This document shows, piece by piece, positions 47,072-59,823 of a stretch of 64,000 bases of DNA (position 1 is the first letter of the stretch; the number at the start of each line of letters is the position of its first letter). Source of the DNA: Spinacia oleracea (lineage: Eukaryota > Streptophyta > Magnoliopsida > Caryophyllales > Amaranthaceae); NCBI RefSeq assembly GCF_020520425.1, contig NC_079491.1, positions 22,249,449 to 22,313,448 of the forward strand, read 5' to 3'. The notes beneath the pieces were generated by a model, which did no database searches, was not told the DNA's origin, and worked only from the letters and a program-made list of their open reading frames with translations. The position numbers and the translations under genes are program-made.

Positions 47072-47159
47072 TCTGCTTGTATGAACAATGTACCTCCTGC
47101 TACTATGATCATCACTAGTACACACATCAATATACATATATAAAGAGGGGCAATATGAT

Positions 47160-48645
47160 AGTAGTGATTTTTTTTTGACAGCCATAAATTACAAAGAACC
47201 AGCAAATAAGTCATTTCCTTACCTTAGTGGCAAGTACATGGGCTGGATTAAAAGTAGACCTATAGACTTTAATACATACGACATAATGTAACAAGGAGGT
47301 TAGCGAGAAAATGTCAGACAAGACATGTTCTTATGTCTGCGGCCTTTGGATTGCGGAGTGCATCAATAGCTTCCTGACAAACAATTTTGAGAAGGATACT
47401 CGCTCCGAAGGCCACGACTCCCCTTATGTCTTCAAGGATAGCAATGTACGCAGCGTGAACATGTTAACTAGCACAAACCCGCATCCACCCTTGAATATGT
47501 TGCTCCGTAGACCTCTCTCCTTTATGAGTAATAGTTGTGCCCCATCCTTCTTATTTTATAACATTGTCTTCTTCCAAGCTGCATCCACCACGATGGCCAC
47601 GAACACTTGTGAAGTAGGAGCTCCCACGTCCCAGACAAGGCTTTTCCTTATGGACACGTTGATGGGGCCACCTCCTCTTGCCGCCTCATCCTTTGCTAGC
47701 CTTCTTGCACTTACCCATCACGATTTCGCTTCATCCTATATCTTCATGATCTTACTTGGTGAGCAATCAATACCTCGAAACACGACTTTATTCCTGTGAA
47801 GCCATAGAGTACATAAGGTAGATATGAACTTTACGACTCTCAACTCATCATTTTTGTCTTTTTAAAGAAGAGGTTAAGGAAATTCAATACCTGTGACCCA
47901 ACATCCACACATTCCACGGCGGAGGTGGAGATTCCCAACCCCATTGTCCTCCATATGTGATCGTTGATGGAGAAATCCCTAAATAGGTGTGAGTCTGACT
48001 CGTCTTCCGCGCCACAAAGAGGGCATATACCCTCAACTTGGATATTTCTCCTTTTCAAGCTAGCACTTGTGGGAATTGCTTTATTGATTATTTTTCGGCA
48101 GAAGATTTTCCACTTAGGAGGGATATCCCTTTTCCATAAAGACTTCCAGAAATTCCCAGGGGATGGTTCAGATTGTTGATTGATGATGCACCTAAGCAGA
48201 TTTAATATCAAGTTGGCCATTTTTCGAGAGGTAATAGAAAGCATCAATCGAGTCTTGACACGGAGGATGATGGGCGAAAATGTTTGCTGCAGATATATTC
48301 TAGCGAAAACTCCTTCCGGATAAGGGGTGCATTCCATCCCCTAACTTGATTAGTGAGGTCCGAAACCCATATGAGCGTGGGAGGTGTGTTAGATTTTAAC
48401 TCTAATCTTCTTGATTTTAGCCACACATCCTCAGTGATATCTGTATCCTTCATGTCCCCTATTTTCTTCCTTATTCCTCCTTTCAAACTCGCAATGCTCT
48501 TCATCATGCTTCTCGCTTCCCACGAGGCGTTTGACATCCTCCCATTTGAGTATCCTATGCGTACTGGGTCACTTCCATTCTTTAAAACAAACATCTTACT
48601 AGCAAGAAGTTCATTGTGAAAGAGAGTCTCCACATCTGTTTCCTA
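47160..48645 (-). pseudogene. 5'-truncated LINE fragment (RT C-terminus, zinc-binding and RNase H regions)
   Basis: 48244-48633 reads NASWEARSMMKSIASLKGGI, then IWVSDLTNQVRGWNAPLIRK, the region after RT in plant L1-type LINEs. 47840-48337 contains FWKSLWKRDIPPKWKIFCRK and CPLCGAEDESDSHLF, the reverse-transcriptase zinc-binding (zf-RVT) domain. 47290-47800 contains broken RNase H-like frames (VDAAWKK, then HAAYIAILEDIRG). Frameshifts and stops separate the pieces. A run of T at 47167-47175 would be the poly(A) tail in element sense. The plus-strand 162-codon frame at 47311-47799 is its shadow. Confidence 0.78.
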
Positions 48646-49130
48646 AGCATCGCAATATTGATCGCTTTAATGTTACGAATACGAGGTATTATTCAATAGT
48701 AAAAATCGTAAATTTGGATCGTTGATCATATAAAAAATATCATTTTTCAAGTTCACAAAAATGAACAATTCAGTATATCTAGTATATTAAGTTTTCTAAA
48801 ACAATAATTTTAACATATTGCAAAATTATATTCAACGCTCAGATTTTTCAATTCAGCAAACTAAACAATATGCTGATATGAAACTTGGATGGAATTTAAG
48901 TTCAAATAAAATCCCATATAACTTAACCAAAGTAAATAGCAATTGAATAAGAAAAAATGAAGAACATTTCAACACAGAATCTCACCTAGGAAAATAGTTG
49001 ACAGGGCGAAATAAGTGTAGTATTAAAAAATATTAAAATTACTCGACCTGGCCTGAAGTAAGCACGTGGGCCTAAGCACGAGAAAAGCCTATGGGCCTAG
49101 GCACGAGATAGGCACGAGGTAGGCACGTGG
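48646..49130. other. Intergenic, ending in GGCACGAG repeats
   Basis: AT-rich, then 49045-49130 has degenerate repeats of GGCACGWG (TGGGCCTAAGCACGAG, TAGGCACGAGATAGGCACG) cut off by the LTR at 49131. It may be the arm of a G-rich MITE interrupted by the LTR insertion. Confidence 0.45.
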
Positions 49131-51860
49131 TGTAACACCCCGACAATTCTCTCTTTTCTAAACTAACCGTTTTATATAAAACGTAGAGAATTATCAAGGC
49201 ATTATCGCCCGTGTGAAAACGTAACGGCTTATTCAGAATTTTGCAGCGGAAAACATAAAACTAACTTTAGGTTTATAAATATAGATTACAGGTTTAATCC
49301 CAAAAACCAATCAACGGAAATAAGGAAATATAAATAGTACGACAAGTTTCAAGTCCAAATTAACAAACCAAGTCCCTTAGCAAACAAAACTAAATACAAG
49401 CTCTCTAATCCCGATCCCAATGATGCATCGTCTTCAAACCTGTAGATGGCAACGCTTATTGATCCTTAGAGACTGCTCACCAAAATAGGTCATCACAGGA
49501 TCAATAAGGCATAGCCATGATCAACACACACAAACAAAGCACGTAATCAGCAAAGCTGAGTACTAAATACTAAATCAATAATAATCCTAACATGATACTA
49601 TTAAGAGAACAATCCTAACATGATACTAATGAACATAAATAAAGGCAGACCAAACATGTTAATTTGACGACCACACTTGACTAGACAAGGCTAGACTGGA
49701 CTAGACTTTTATAACAATAATATTATTTTAATTGAAATAGACAATGGACCGAGTTTTCTAGCTAGAAGCTTCACTAAGGAAGACGAGGTACGGGCGCGAC
49801 TCCGTAACCTCAGTGACCTGCGATATCGAGGAACGTTTGAATAAAAATAGGACACGGTGATCAATTCGGTCCGAAATAAAGGCCATGGGCTACCACCATG
49901 AACCCCAACTCCTGTTTGTCCGTCACTTTAGACGTGCACAGTCTAAAGCTATTGCTACTCAGTTTCACTTTAAATGATTTACAAATTGAAACCCTGTTAT
50001 GACTCAACAATCACATAAGGCATACAATCCACATTTACTCACAACTGTTTTTATCTTGGAATTAAGTAAGTGATCACAAAGGTATCAAACAAGACTCATT
50101 CCAATTAAATCCAACCTTTCCTTTAATATTGATCAACCCCTCTATATGGGTATAAGGTTTCAACTTACTAAACAAGGTCCTCGGCCCTCATAAAATAGTG
50201 AAAATCTAAAAGGGAACAACAATCAATCGATCTGAATCAATATATATAAAACAATCTAGTGTTCCCAATCAAACATGTTTACATCAATCGTCTACTAACA
50301 TGTTATTATTCTCATAATGAAATATATATGTTCAACATGTCCATCCAACAATATTAAACATGAAATTCCAACATAATCAAGTCCATCAACAAATTTCAAC
50401 TTGGTTTCAACAGATAACACACATTCCAAGCACACAGGTATGTACGTACCTTGTGTAAACAAACTAATAGGCCACTTTAACACTTTCAAAAGTCGCCTAG
50501 AGAGAATTCTCCGCCTAAAGCAACCAATAAAGATTCCCAATCAACTTCTAATAACTCACAACAATCACAAAGCATTCTAAATACATCCTAAACATATTTA
50601 GAACATTCCCTAACATTAAAACTTGAACATTTGATTTTCTTGCATCATAATTATTGAATTAGAGATTGGAATTCGTTGAAAACTCTTTGCAAACATCGTA
50701 CTTAAATTTTCAGCAACATAAATTCGTTTAACAACTTTTCAAACACAAAATTATCATGCTTAGAGTATAAAAATAATGGTTTAAATCATTCCTAATCATT
50801 CTACCACGATTCAACACCATTAAAAACTTAGAATTTCCGCTTTAACAAATTCCAATTCTCGTTTCACTCAAATTATGAAATCTGAAACTTAATAGTTTAG
50901 TCATACAATGTTAAAATCTGAAATAAATACATACATCGTAAAAATCATAATTTTAATTCAATTCAGCAATATTTAAATTAATACATATGATAAAAGAATT
51001 AGCTTTGGGATTTTAGGAGTAAACCGACAAGGAAGGACGACGGTGGCAGGTGGTGAGGCGCGGCCGAAGGTGACAACACTCCTCGACGGCAGCGAGAGGG
51101 AAGGTGGCGCGGCTCGGTGGTGCTGCGTGAAAACAGAACGAGAGAGAAGGGAAGCAATCACGATACAACCGATAGGAGAGGACGAAAGAGAGAAAGAACC
51201 ACGAGGAGGGGAGAGAGTGTTACCGGCGAAGGAGACCGGTGTCGGGTGGTGGCTTGGTCGCCGGCAGGAAACAATGGTGGCAGCTGTGAGAACCGAAACG
51301 GGTGAGGAGGAGAATGACAAGAAATTCGAAAGAACAAAGAACAAAGAACAAACAGAGGGGAGAGGGTGTTACCGTCGGCGGCGGTGAGATCAAGACGGTG
51401 CGGCAAGGGGACGCAGCAACCGCGTGCAGGTGGTGGTGGTGCGTTGTTGGTGGTGGCTGGGCAAAGAGAGGAGCAGTGCTTAGGTTTCCTGGTTCACGTG
51501 AGTTTTGCAAGGGGAGGGTTTTGGTTTTGAGTTTTTACGTGAAATAGAAGAAGGGAAAGATTGGGTTTTGGTTTTGTTGTTTGGGCTTTGCCAAGTGGGC
51601 CTAGAATTAGGATTTAGTTTTAGGATTTCAATCCAAAACCAATTAGGATCGTTTTCTAAATTCAATCGGTTTTCGTAATTCGATTTCTTTTCAATGCAAA
51701 ATTCTAAAATTACTTTTGATTTCATAAATTCTTAAAATATTTAAAATGCATTTGAATAAATAAATATACATTAAAACTAAAATTCACCAATGTAATTTAA
51801 ATATAATTAATTATACGTAAAACTATATTAATAAACTTTATAAATAAACGGGGGATTACA
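49131..51860 (-). repeat. 3' LTR of locus B
   Basis: 2,730 bp, TGTAATCCCCCG...GGGGTGTTACA in element sense. Contains a GC-rich block (51000-51480), pyrimidine-rich in element sense, whose frames (51043-51547 and complements) recur exactly 7,963 bp away and are not genes. Confidence 0.9.
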
Positions 51861-52229
51861 ATCTACCCCTCTTAAAAGAAGTTTCGTCCCGAAACTTGAC
51901 ACAAGAATTCACACATTTTGCAAAAGTCTTTAATTCATTCTTACTAGAGAAATACTTGTGCCACTCATGTGCACTCTTTTGCCAACTTAAAGTTCTTTGT
52001 GTTACTCAAGAACACCTTTTCTTATGCGAAGAATATCTTTATTTTGCATCAACAAGTATAAGTTGCTAAAAATGAGCATAAAATGCATAAAATTGTTATA
52101 AAAATAGGTAAAAAGCGCGAATTTCTATCGCATTCTACCCCTCTTAAAGAAAACGAGTTACGCCCTCGTAACTCACCCCAGGGAATGACTTTGGATATTT
52201 CTACTTCAGCGAATCACTAGGCCCTTTTT

Positions 52230-53760
52230 TGCCAAAGCTTCAAACTTTTATGGTAAGGATCTCAAATGTTGCCCCATAAGGATAATGTCTCCAAATCATT
52301 CAAAGTGAATAAATAACAGCTAACTCTAGGTCATGGGTAGGGTAATTGATTTCATAAGGTTTCAATTGTCGCGACGACATGTGCGGAGGTCAAACGCTCT
52401 TTTAAAATCTAGAAAGCTTTCTCACATTTCTCACTCCACTGGAAATTCGATTCCTTTTTCATAAAGTTGGTCATTGGTTTTTCTTCGTTCGAAAAGTCTT
52501 CCATAAACCCCCTATAATAGTCAGCTAGGCCTAGGAAACTTCATATATCAGACACGTTCCTTTGGAGTAGGTCACTCACTCACAGCTTGATTCTTAGTAG
52601 GATTTACAGAAACTCCTTCTACTCAGCTTTCTCTTTCTAGTGATCCTCATTACGCCTTTCATGGATGTATAACTCTTGGGCTTAACTCTTAGCACTTTCA
52701 CCAATTCATACATTACCATCTTTTCAAGACAACAGATGATTTCAAACGATCTTGGACCACTCAAATCTTCTCTTAAATTTATTCCCTTACGTAACATAGT
52801 TCTCAATCAATTTAGTCCTTCACTTTTCCGTCGGTGTCACTTATACACATATGACTTCAAGATTTGTATACTTCATTTAATAAAACTAGATTCTTTCTAA
52901 GCGTCTCCAAGTAATCCTTAAGTGTTTGTCATGCTCTTTCTTGTTCCTTGAATAAATCGGGATATCATCAATAACATAATAACGAACTTAATTCGGAATT
53001 CGTAGAAAATCTCATTCATCAAATCCATAATTAATGCAGGTGCATTGGTTGACCCAAAAGACGTTACTCTAAACCCTTAATGACAATAACGAATCCTAAT
53101 GAGGTCTTAAGTATATTCTTATCAGCTACTCTCAATCTGTGGTACTTTAAACCCAAATCAGTCTTCGAGAACACACTCACCCAATTCAATTGGTCTAATA
53201 TGTCATCTATCCTAGGCAAGGGATACTTGTTCTTGATGGTGTTTAGCTCCCTAAAATCGATGCATAATTCCATACTCTTATCTTTCTCCTTAACAAACAA
53301 CACAGGAGCTCCCCACGGTGATGCACTAGGCCTAATATATTCCTTGACCAAACAACTCTTGCAATTGTGTCCTAATTAGCTCATTTTAGGAGGTGTCATT
53401 CTATATGGTGCTCTAGATATATGCGTCATTCTAGGAACTAAGTCTATAGGGGACTCAATGGCTCTTAGCAAGTGGCATACCTGCAATCTCACTAGGAAAT
53501 ACATCCATGAATTCATTCACAATTGGAACATCCTTGATCTTCATTCCGACTTCTTAACTCACATCTAGCTCACACAACCGAAAAATAGTTCACAAGGCAA
53601 GTTCTTAAACAGTTTGGTACACCTTATGGTTACAACAGTAGGAATACTAACGGGTAAATCAATCACCTCAAAATCTACTAACTTCGGACTCTTAATAAGA
53701 GATGACGAAACAAAAGAATAAGCTTTCCCTGAATCAAATAACTTTCTAACTAGCACGGAG
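52230..53760 (-). pseudogene. pol remnant of locus B (protease, RT, RNase H scraps)
   Basis: 53565-53756 keeps a protease-like stretch with the active-site triad in LFDSGKAYSFVSSS. 53064-53351 is the RT N-terminal half ([37 protein letters not shown]). FGSTNAPA and [11 protein letters not shown] follow in shifted frames down to about 52950. Near 52230-52256 an RNase H piece (KSLK) is joined to an integrase residue stretch (WQK) at the same junction as element A, after which integrase is lost. Non-functional. Confidence 0.82.
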
Positions 53761-53839
53761 TTAATAGAAAAGTAACAGAAACTAAGTCAACATGTCGTTC
53801 AGCTTCATTTCGACTTATCACAGACAGTTTACCCGGACC

Positions 53840-56355
53840 TTGTTATGGTTGTTATTCTAATTAACAGACTTATGGAGGTTTCCTTGGCTGTCTTGCGGCC
53901 CTATAGGCTTCGAACTCTAATTTCTTGACTGGTTAAATCCCAACTTCACCTGGTTACCACTCTCATTACCATTTTGTTCCTTTTTCTGCTTAGTAAAGCA
54001 CTCATACTTCCTATGCCCCTTTTTCTGACAATAGTTACAGTTCATTCATTCTCCCTTACAATTCCTACCAGGATGGTTGTTATTGCACATCTTACAGTGA
54101 TACACTCATTCATATTGGTTCCTATTGTTGTGCCCCTGTTTGTTCCTTCCTTGAAAGTTTCCATATCCATTCCCATTTTCATTTTCATTCATATTTCTCT
54201 TGAAATTCCCTTGGTTTTCCCCAGCATTAAACTCTTTTCTTTTCTCCCCAAGAACAATATTTTTCTTGTCCCTTCTAGACTACAAACCATAAATATGAGC
54301 AGCTTTCCCATACACAATATCCAAGATGTAAAGGTTTCCACACCTAATCCTAATTGGATCTCCTCAGTCAAACCTTGCTTAAACCTCAGAGCCTTTAGCT
54401 CCTCTGTGGCTACAACCTCAGGTGCAAACCACGACTAGGGATGGCAACGGGTAGGATCTGGACCGGATCCTCTAGGATCCAGATCCAGATCCGTTTTTTA
54501 GGCGAGGATCCAAATCCTACTCGGATCCGCTGGGTAATTAAATTGAGGATCCAGATCCAGATCCGATGGATCCTACGGATCCGGGTCCAAAACGGATCCA
54601 AAACGGATCCTAACTTATTTTTTCATCAAACGACCCTAATTTTCATTTTAATCTTAAAACATAGTTTAATAACTTCAATAACAACGCTATTTGTCCATAC
54701 AAGCATTCACTAAAATTAAATTTTACAAATCCAACATAAATAATATTAAAAGTTCAACAAAGTTCAATAATGCTACAATTCTTAAGTCTTTATTTTTATA
54801 TCTTAATTTTTTTATTTATAAAAACGGGTAAACGGATCCGGATCCGGGTAATGACTTAGGACCCGATCCGGATCCGTTTTTAAAACCAAGGATCCAGATC
54901 CTACCCGGATCCGTCGGGTCCAAAAATTGAGGATCCAGATCCGTTGAAAACGGATCTGGATCCACGGATCCGGGTCGGGTCCATTACCCACTGCCATCCC
55001 TAACCACGACAGTGCTATAAATTTGCTATAGTAATCGGCAATGGTCATGCTCCCCATAATAAGGTTTATGAATTCCTAAACTTTTCGCTTTCTCATAAAA
55101 GGTAGGGTAAAACTTTCCCTTAAGACAGTAACAATTGAATCCTAATTGAATCTCTCAGCAGTGCTAAGCCTAACTCTATTCTCTCTCCACCATAAATCAG
55201 CTTCATCTTTCAAATACATGACAACTTGACCCACTCTCATATTCTAAGGACAGTTCACAGTCTCAAACAATTTCTCAAACTCTCTAACCTAGTTCTCTAA
55301 AAAGTAAGATCAGTTTCCCCCTTAAGGTATGATGACTTAACTTTGGCTAGTCTCTCAAACATGTCCCCAGCTGAATCGGGACGCTCAGTTCTCTCTTGGA
55401 TCAGCTTTTCCGCCAAGAGGCGAATAGCAACAACTAAGTCATTATTGTTGGCCATTCTATAACACGACCTGAAATTAATATACTCTATCTTAGGTTCTGA
55501 ACATCACTTACATGTCATTCTATATCAAGAAATATTTGATTTGACCATAGAGATCGCCTCAATAAACAATATTCACATAAAATCATTTACGAAGGTGCAA
55601 CAATCATTGCAAAATAATTCTCCTCGATCATTCGCGAACGACATTCACATAAAGGACATCCGATCGAGGGAAACAAATCAAATTCAATCATCACAAATAA
55701 TAATAATAATAAAAGAAATTATTCCTCTTCGCGTGCCCAAACTAAATCATTGACCACTTGAATAATTAAATATTTAACTTTAATTCCTCAAAACAAACTT
55801 GTATTTCCTAAAAGAAACTTTTATTACTCAAAACAATATTAATAACAATTTCTAAACCATAATAACGTACTTGTCCCAAAATAAAATAAAAGCGCTATGC
55901 AATAAATTTAAACTACCGTTGGGCGACTTGTCCCACATTATTCCCAACATAAATAAATAATGAAACGATCTTAGAGGGAAACATTATCAATCTTGTTCTT
56001 TGATTCCTTATAGCTTTCTAGAGTAAAGGGCTCGTATTTAAATTCATCATCATCCTCGGTATTAAAATATTAAGCTAGTTTTCTCTGCCTTGTGGATCTT
56101 CGTAGCCTTTGAGACTGAGGTCATCCTCTTCTGGCTCAGTATCATTACATTATAAATATCAACTTTAGTATGCCCTCTAACACGGTCAAACTCACGAATG
56201 GCTTCCTCATCCCTATCAGGGTCTCCTGTTCTTAATATATGACGCATAGTGCGTTCAAAGCTGGTGTAACTATTAATGTCAGACTCATAATCCATTTCAT
56301 TCTCATTATCACTTAGTACAATTGGGTTGCTCTTGAATCCTAGCAAAATATTCAC
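53840..56355 (-). pseudogene. gag remnant of locus B, interrupted by a hAT MITE
   Basis: Minus-strand pieces in element order: acidic leader ORF remnant 56062-56355; gag core 55010-55460 (ERPDSAGDMFERLAKVKSSY, then broken frames); IADYYSKFIALS just before the MITE at 54436-55002; two zinc knuckles, CKMCNNNHPGRNC (about 54063-54101) and CNYCQKKGHRKYEC (about 53999-54040). A stop codon lies between the knuckles. Element A lacks the knuckles, so locus B is the less deleted relative. Confidence 0.75.
54436..55002. mobile_element. hAT-type MITE with G-rich arms (copy 3), inside gypsy gag
   Basis: 567 bp, exact 8-bp TSD ACCACGAC (54428-54435, 55003-55010). It starts TAGGGATGGCAACGGGTAGG and ends CACTGCCATCCCTA. 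The arms consist of repeated GGATCCAGATCC/GGATCCGG units, giving many GGATCC sites, around an AT-rich core. It interrupts gag of locus B, so it is younger than that element. Confidence 0.92.
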
Positions 56356-57076
56356 ATCTAAACACCACTTTCTTCACAAAAATATCAGTGGTCTCTATAT
56401 CGACCTTTCTCGAGAGATCCTATGTATGTATACTTAGAAAGAAATATTTTATTTCTGAAATAAACAATTTCAGGTCTCACTAATGACTTCCTAACCAAAT
56501 CATAATCAAAATTCGATAACACAATAAGTTTGGTGGAAGCAAACAATTTCTATTATGCAAATATAATTACAACATTTAAACAATAAACACATGCACGTAC
56601 ATAACAATTAATTTCTTATGCTAGCATTAACTAGCTACTAATGCACATGTAATTCTATCTTATATGCCCTTCTTATACTACCCATCTCTCGTAATAAATC
56701 AAAATAAGGAAACATTGAAACGCTTAAAATGGAACAAGAATGATTAATAAGAAATAATTTTTTTTATTAAACGAATAATAATAACAAATAAAAAGAATAA
56801 GGTCTTGTTTTTTTTTTTCGAATATATTTAATTTAATTTCGAAAATAAAGAAAAACGTACTTAATTCACATAAACGAAAAGTTTCGAATAAATAAGTTAA
56901 TTCCGAACTTAAATAAGAAATATTAATATACTTTCAAACAAAATAAAATGAATTTGGTCCCCCAAAAAAAAGTACGCATTTTTGAATGATATAATAAGTA
57001 GAAGTTCAATTCTAGGAAATTCGTTTTAGAAAAATAAGTAGTTTAGGCGCCTAAAATCATTGAAGTCAAACCATAA

Positions 57077-57090
57077 GCTTCTAGATACCA
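57077..57090 (-). other. Degenerate primer-binding site of locus B
   Basis: On the minus strand TGGTATCTAGAAGC lies three bases after the LTR end. Compared with the intact TGGTATCAGAGC of element A it has an inserted TA and an extra A, which should weaken tRNA priming. Confidence 0.75.
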
Positions 57091-57093
57091 CTT

Positions 57094-59823
57094 TGTAACA
57101 CCCCGACAATTCTCTCTTTTCTAAACTAACCTTTTTATATAAAACGTAGAGAATTATCAAGGCATTATCGCCCGTGTGAAAACGTAACGGCTTATTCAGA
57201 ATTTTGCAGCGGAAAACATAAAACTAACTTTAGGTTTATAAATATAGATTACAGGTTTAATCCCAAAAACCAATCAACGGAAATAAGGAAATATAAATAG
57301 TACGACAAGTTTCAAGTCCAAATTAACAAACCAAGTCCCTTAGCAAACAAAACTAAATACAAGCTCTCTAATCCCGATCCCAATGATGCATCATCTTCAA
57401 ACCTGTAGATGGCAACGCTTATTGATCCTTAGAGACTGCTCACCAAAATGGGTCATCACAGGATCAATAAGGCATAGCCATGATCAACACACACAAACAA
57501 AGCACGTAATCAGCAAAGCTGAGTACTAAATACTAAATCAATAATAATCCTAACATGATACTATTAAGCGAACAATCCTAACATGATACTAATGAACATA
57601 AATAAAGGCAGACCAAACATGTTAATTTGACGACCACACATGACTAGACAAGGCTAGACTGGACTAGACTTTTATAACAATAATATTATTTTAATTGAAA
57701 TAGACAATGGACCGAGTTTTCTAGCTAGAAGCTTCACTAAGGAAGACGAGGTACGGGCGCGACTCCGTAACCTCAGTGACCTGCGATATCGAGGAACGTT
57801 TGAATAAAAATAGGACACGGTGATCAATCCGGTCCGAAATAAAGGCCATGGGCTACCACCATGAACCCCAACTCCTGTTTGTCCGTCACTTTAGACGTGC
57901 ACAGTCTAAAGCTATTGCTACTCAGTTTCACTTTACATGATTTACAAATTGAAACCCTGTTATGACTCAACAATCACATAAGGCATACAATCCACATTTA
58001 CTCACAACTGTTTTTATCTTGGAATTAAGTAAGTGATCACAAAGGTATCAAACAAGACTCATTCCAATTAAATCCAACCTTTCCTTTAATACTGATCAAC
58101 CCCTCTATATGGGTATAAGGTTTCAACTTACTAAACAAGGTCCTCGGCCCTCATAAAATAGTGAAAATCTAAAAGGGAACAACGATCAATCGATCTGAAT
58201 CAATATATATAAAACAATCTAGTGTTCCCAATCAAACATGTTTACATCAATCGTCTACTAACATGTTATTATTCTCATAATGAAATATATATGTTCAACA
58301 TGTCCATCCAACAATATTAAACATGAAATTCCAACATAATCAAGTCCATCAACAAATTTCAACTTGGTTTCAACAGATAACACACATTCCAAGCACACAG
58401 GTATGTACGTACCTTGTGTAAACAAACTAATAGGCCACTTTAACACTTTCAAAAGTCGCCTAGAGAGAATTCTCCGCCTAAAGCAACCAATAAAGATTCC
58501 CAATCAACTTCTAATAACTCACAACAATCACAAAGCATTCTAAATACATCCTAAACATATTTAGAACATTCCCTAACATTAAAACTTGAACATTTGATTT
58601 TCTTGCATCATAATTATTGAATTAGAGATTGAAATTCGTTGAAAACTCTTTGCAAACATCGTACTTAAATTTTCAGCAACATAAATTCGTTTAACAACTT
58701 TTCAAACACAAAATTATCATGCTTACAGTATAAAAATAATGGTTTAAATCATTCCTAATCATTCTACCACGATTCAACACCATTAAAAACTTAGAATTTC
58801 CGCTTTAACAAATTCCAATTCTCGTTTCACTCAAATTATGAAATCTGAAACTTAATAGTTTAGTCATACAATGTTAAAATCTGAAATAAATACATAAATC
58901 GTAAAAATCATAATTTTAATTCAATTCAGCAATATTTAAATTAATACATATGATAAAAGAATTAGCTTTGGGATTTTAGGAGTAAACCGACAAGGGAGGA
59001 CGACGGTGGCAGGTGGTGAGGCGCGGACGAAGGTGACAACACTCCTCGACGGCAGCGAGAGGGAAGGTGACGCGGCTCGGTGGTGCTGCGTGAAAACAGA
59101 ACGAGAGAGAAGGGAAGCAATCACGATACAACCGATAGGAGAGGACGAAAGAGAGAAAGAACCACGAGGAGGGGAGAGAGTGTTACCGGCGAAGGAGACC
59201 GGTGTCGGGTGGTGGCTTGGTCGCCGGCAGGAAACAATGGTGGCAACTGTGGGAACCGAAACGGGTGAGGAGGAGAATGACAAGAAATTCGAAAGAACAA
59301 AGAACAAAGAACAAACAGAGGGGAGAGGGTGTTACCGTCGGCGGCGGTGAGATCAAGACGGTGCGGCAAGGGGACGCAGCAACCGCGTGCAGGTGGTGGT
59401 GGTGCGTTGTTGGTGGTGGCTGGGCAAAGAGAGGAGCAGTGCTTAGGTTTCCTGGTTCACGTGAGTTTTGCAAGGGGAGGGTTTTGGTTTTGAGTTTTTA
59501 CGTGAAATAGAAGAAGGGAAAGATTGGGTTTTGGTTTTGTTGTTTGGGCTTTGCCAAGTGGGCCTAGAATTAGGATTTAGTTTTAGGATTTCAATCCAAA
59601 ACCAATTAGGATCGTTTTCTAAATTCAATCGGTTTTCGTAATTCGATTTCTTTTCAATGCAAAATTCTAAAATTACTTTTGAGTTCATAAATTCTTAAAA
59701 TATTTAAAATGCATTTGAATAAATAAATATACATTAAAACTAAAATTCACCAATGTAATTTAAATATAATTAATTATACGTAAAACTATATTAATAAACT
59801 TTATAAATAAACGGGGGATTACA
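57094..59823 (-). repeat. Second LTR of locus B
   Basis: 2,730 bp, same length as 49131-51860 with about eighteen differences by eye. It is followed on both sides by internal sequence: PBS/gag to the left, polypurine tract and 3' pol to the right. It therefore serves as 5' LTR of one unit and 3' LTR of the other. Confidence 0.9.

Noticed and set aside
47311..47799. 162-codon plus-strand frame
   Set aside because: It is the antisense shadow of the decayed LINE RNase H region; no domain on this strand.
50973..51725. Frames up to 123 codons, repeated at 58936-59688
   Set aside because: LTR-internal, exact 7,963-bp repeats of each other, overlapping on both strands.
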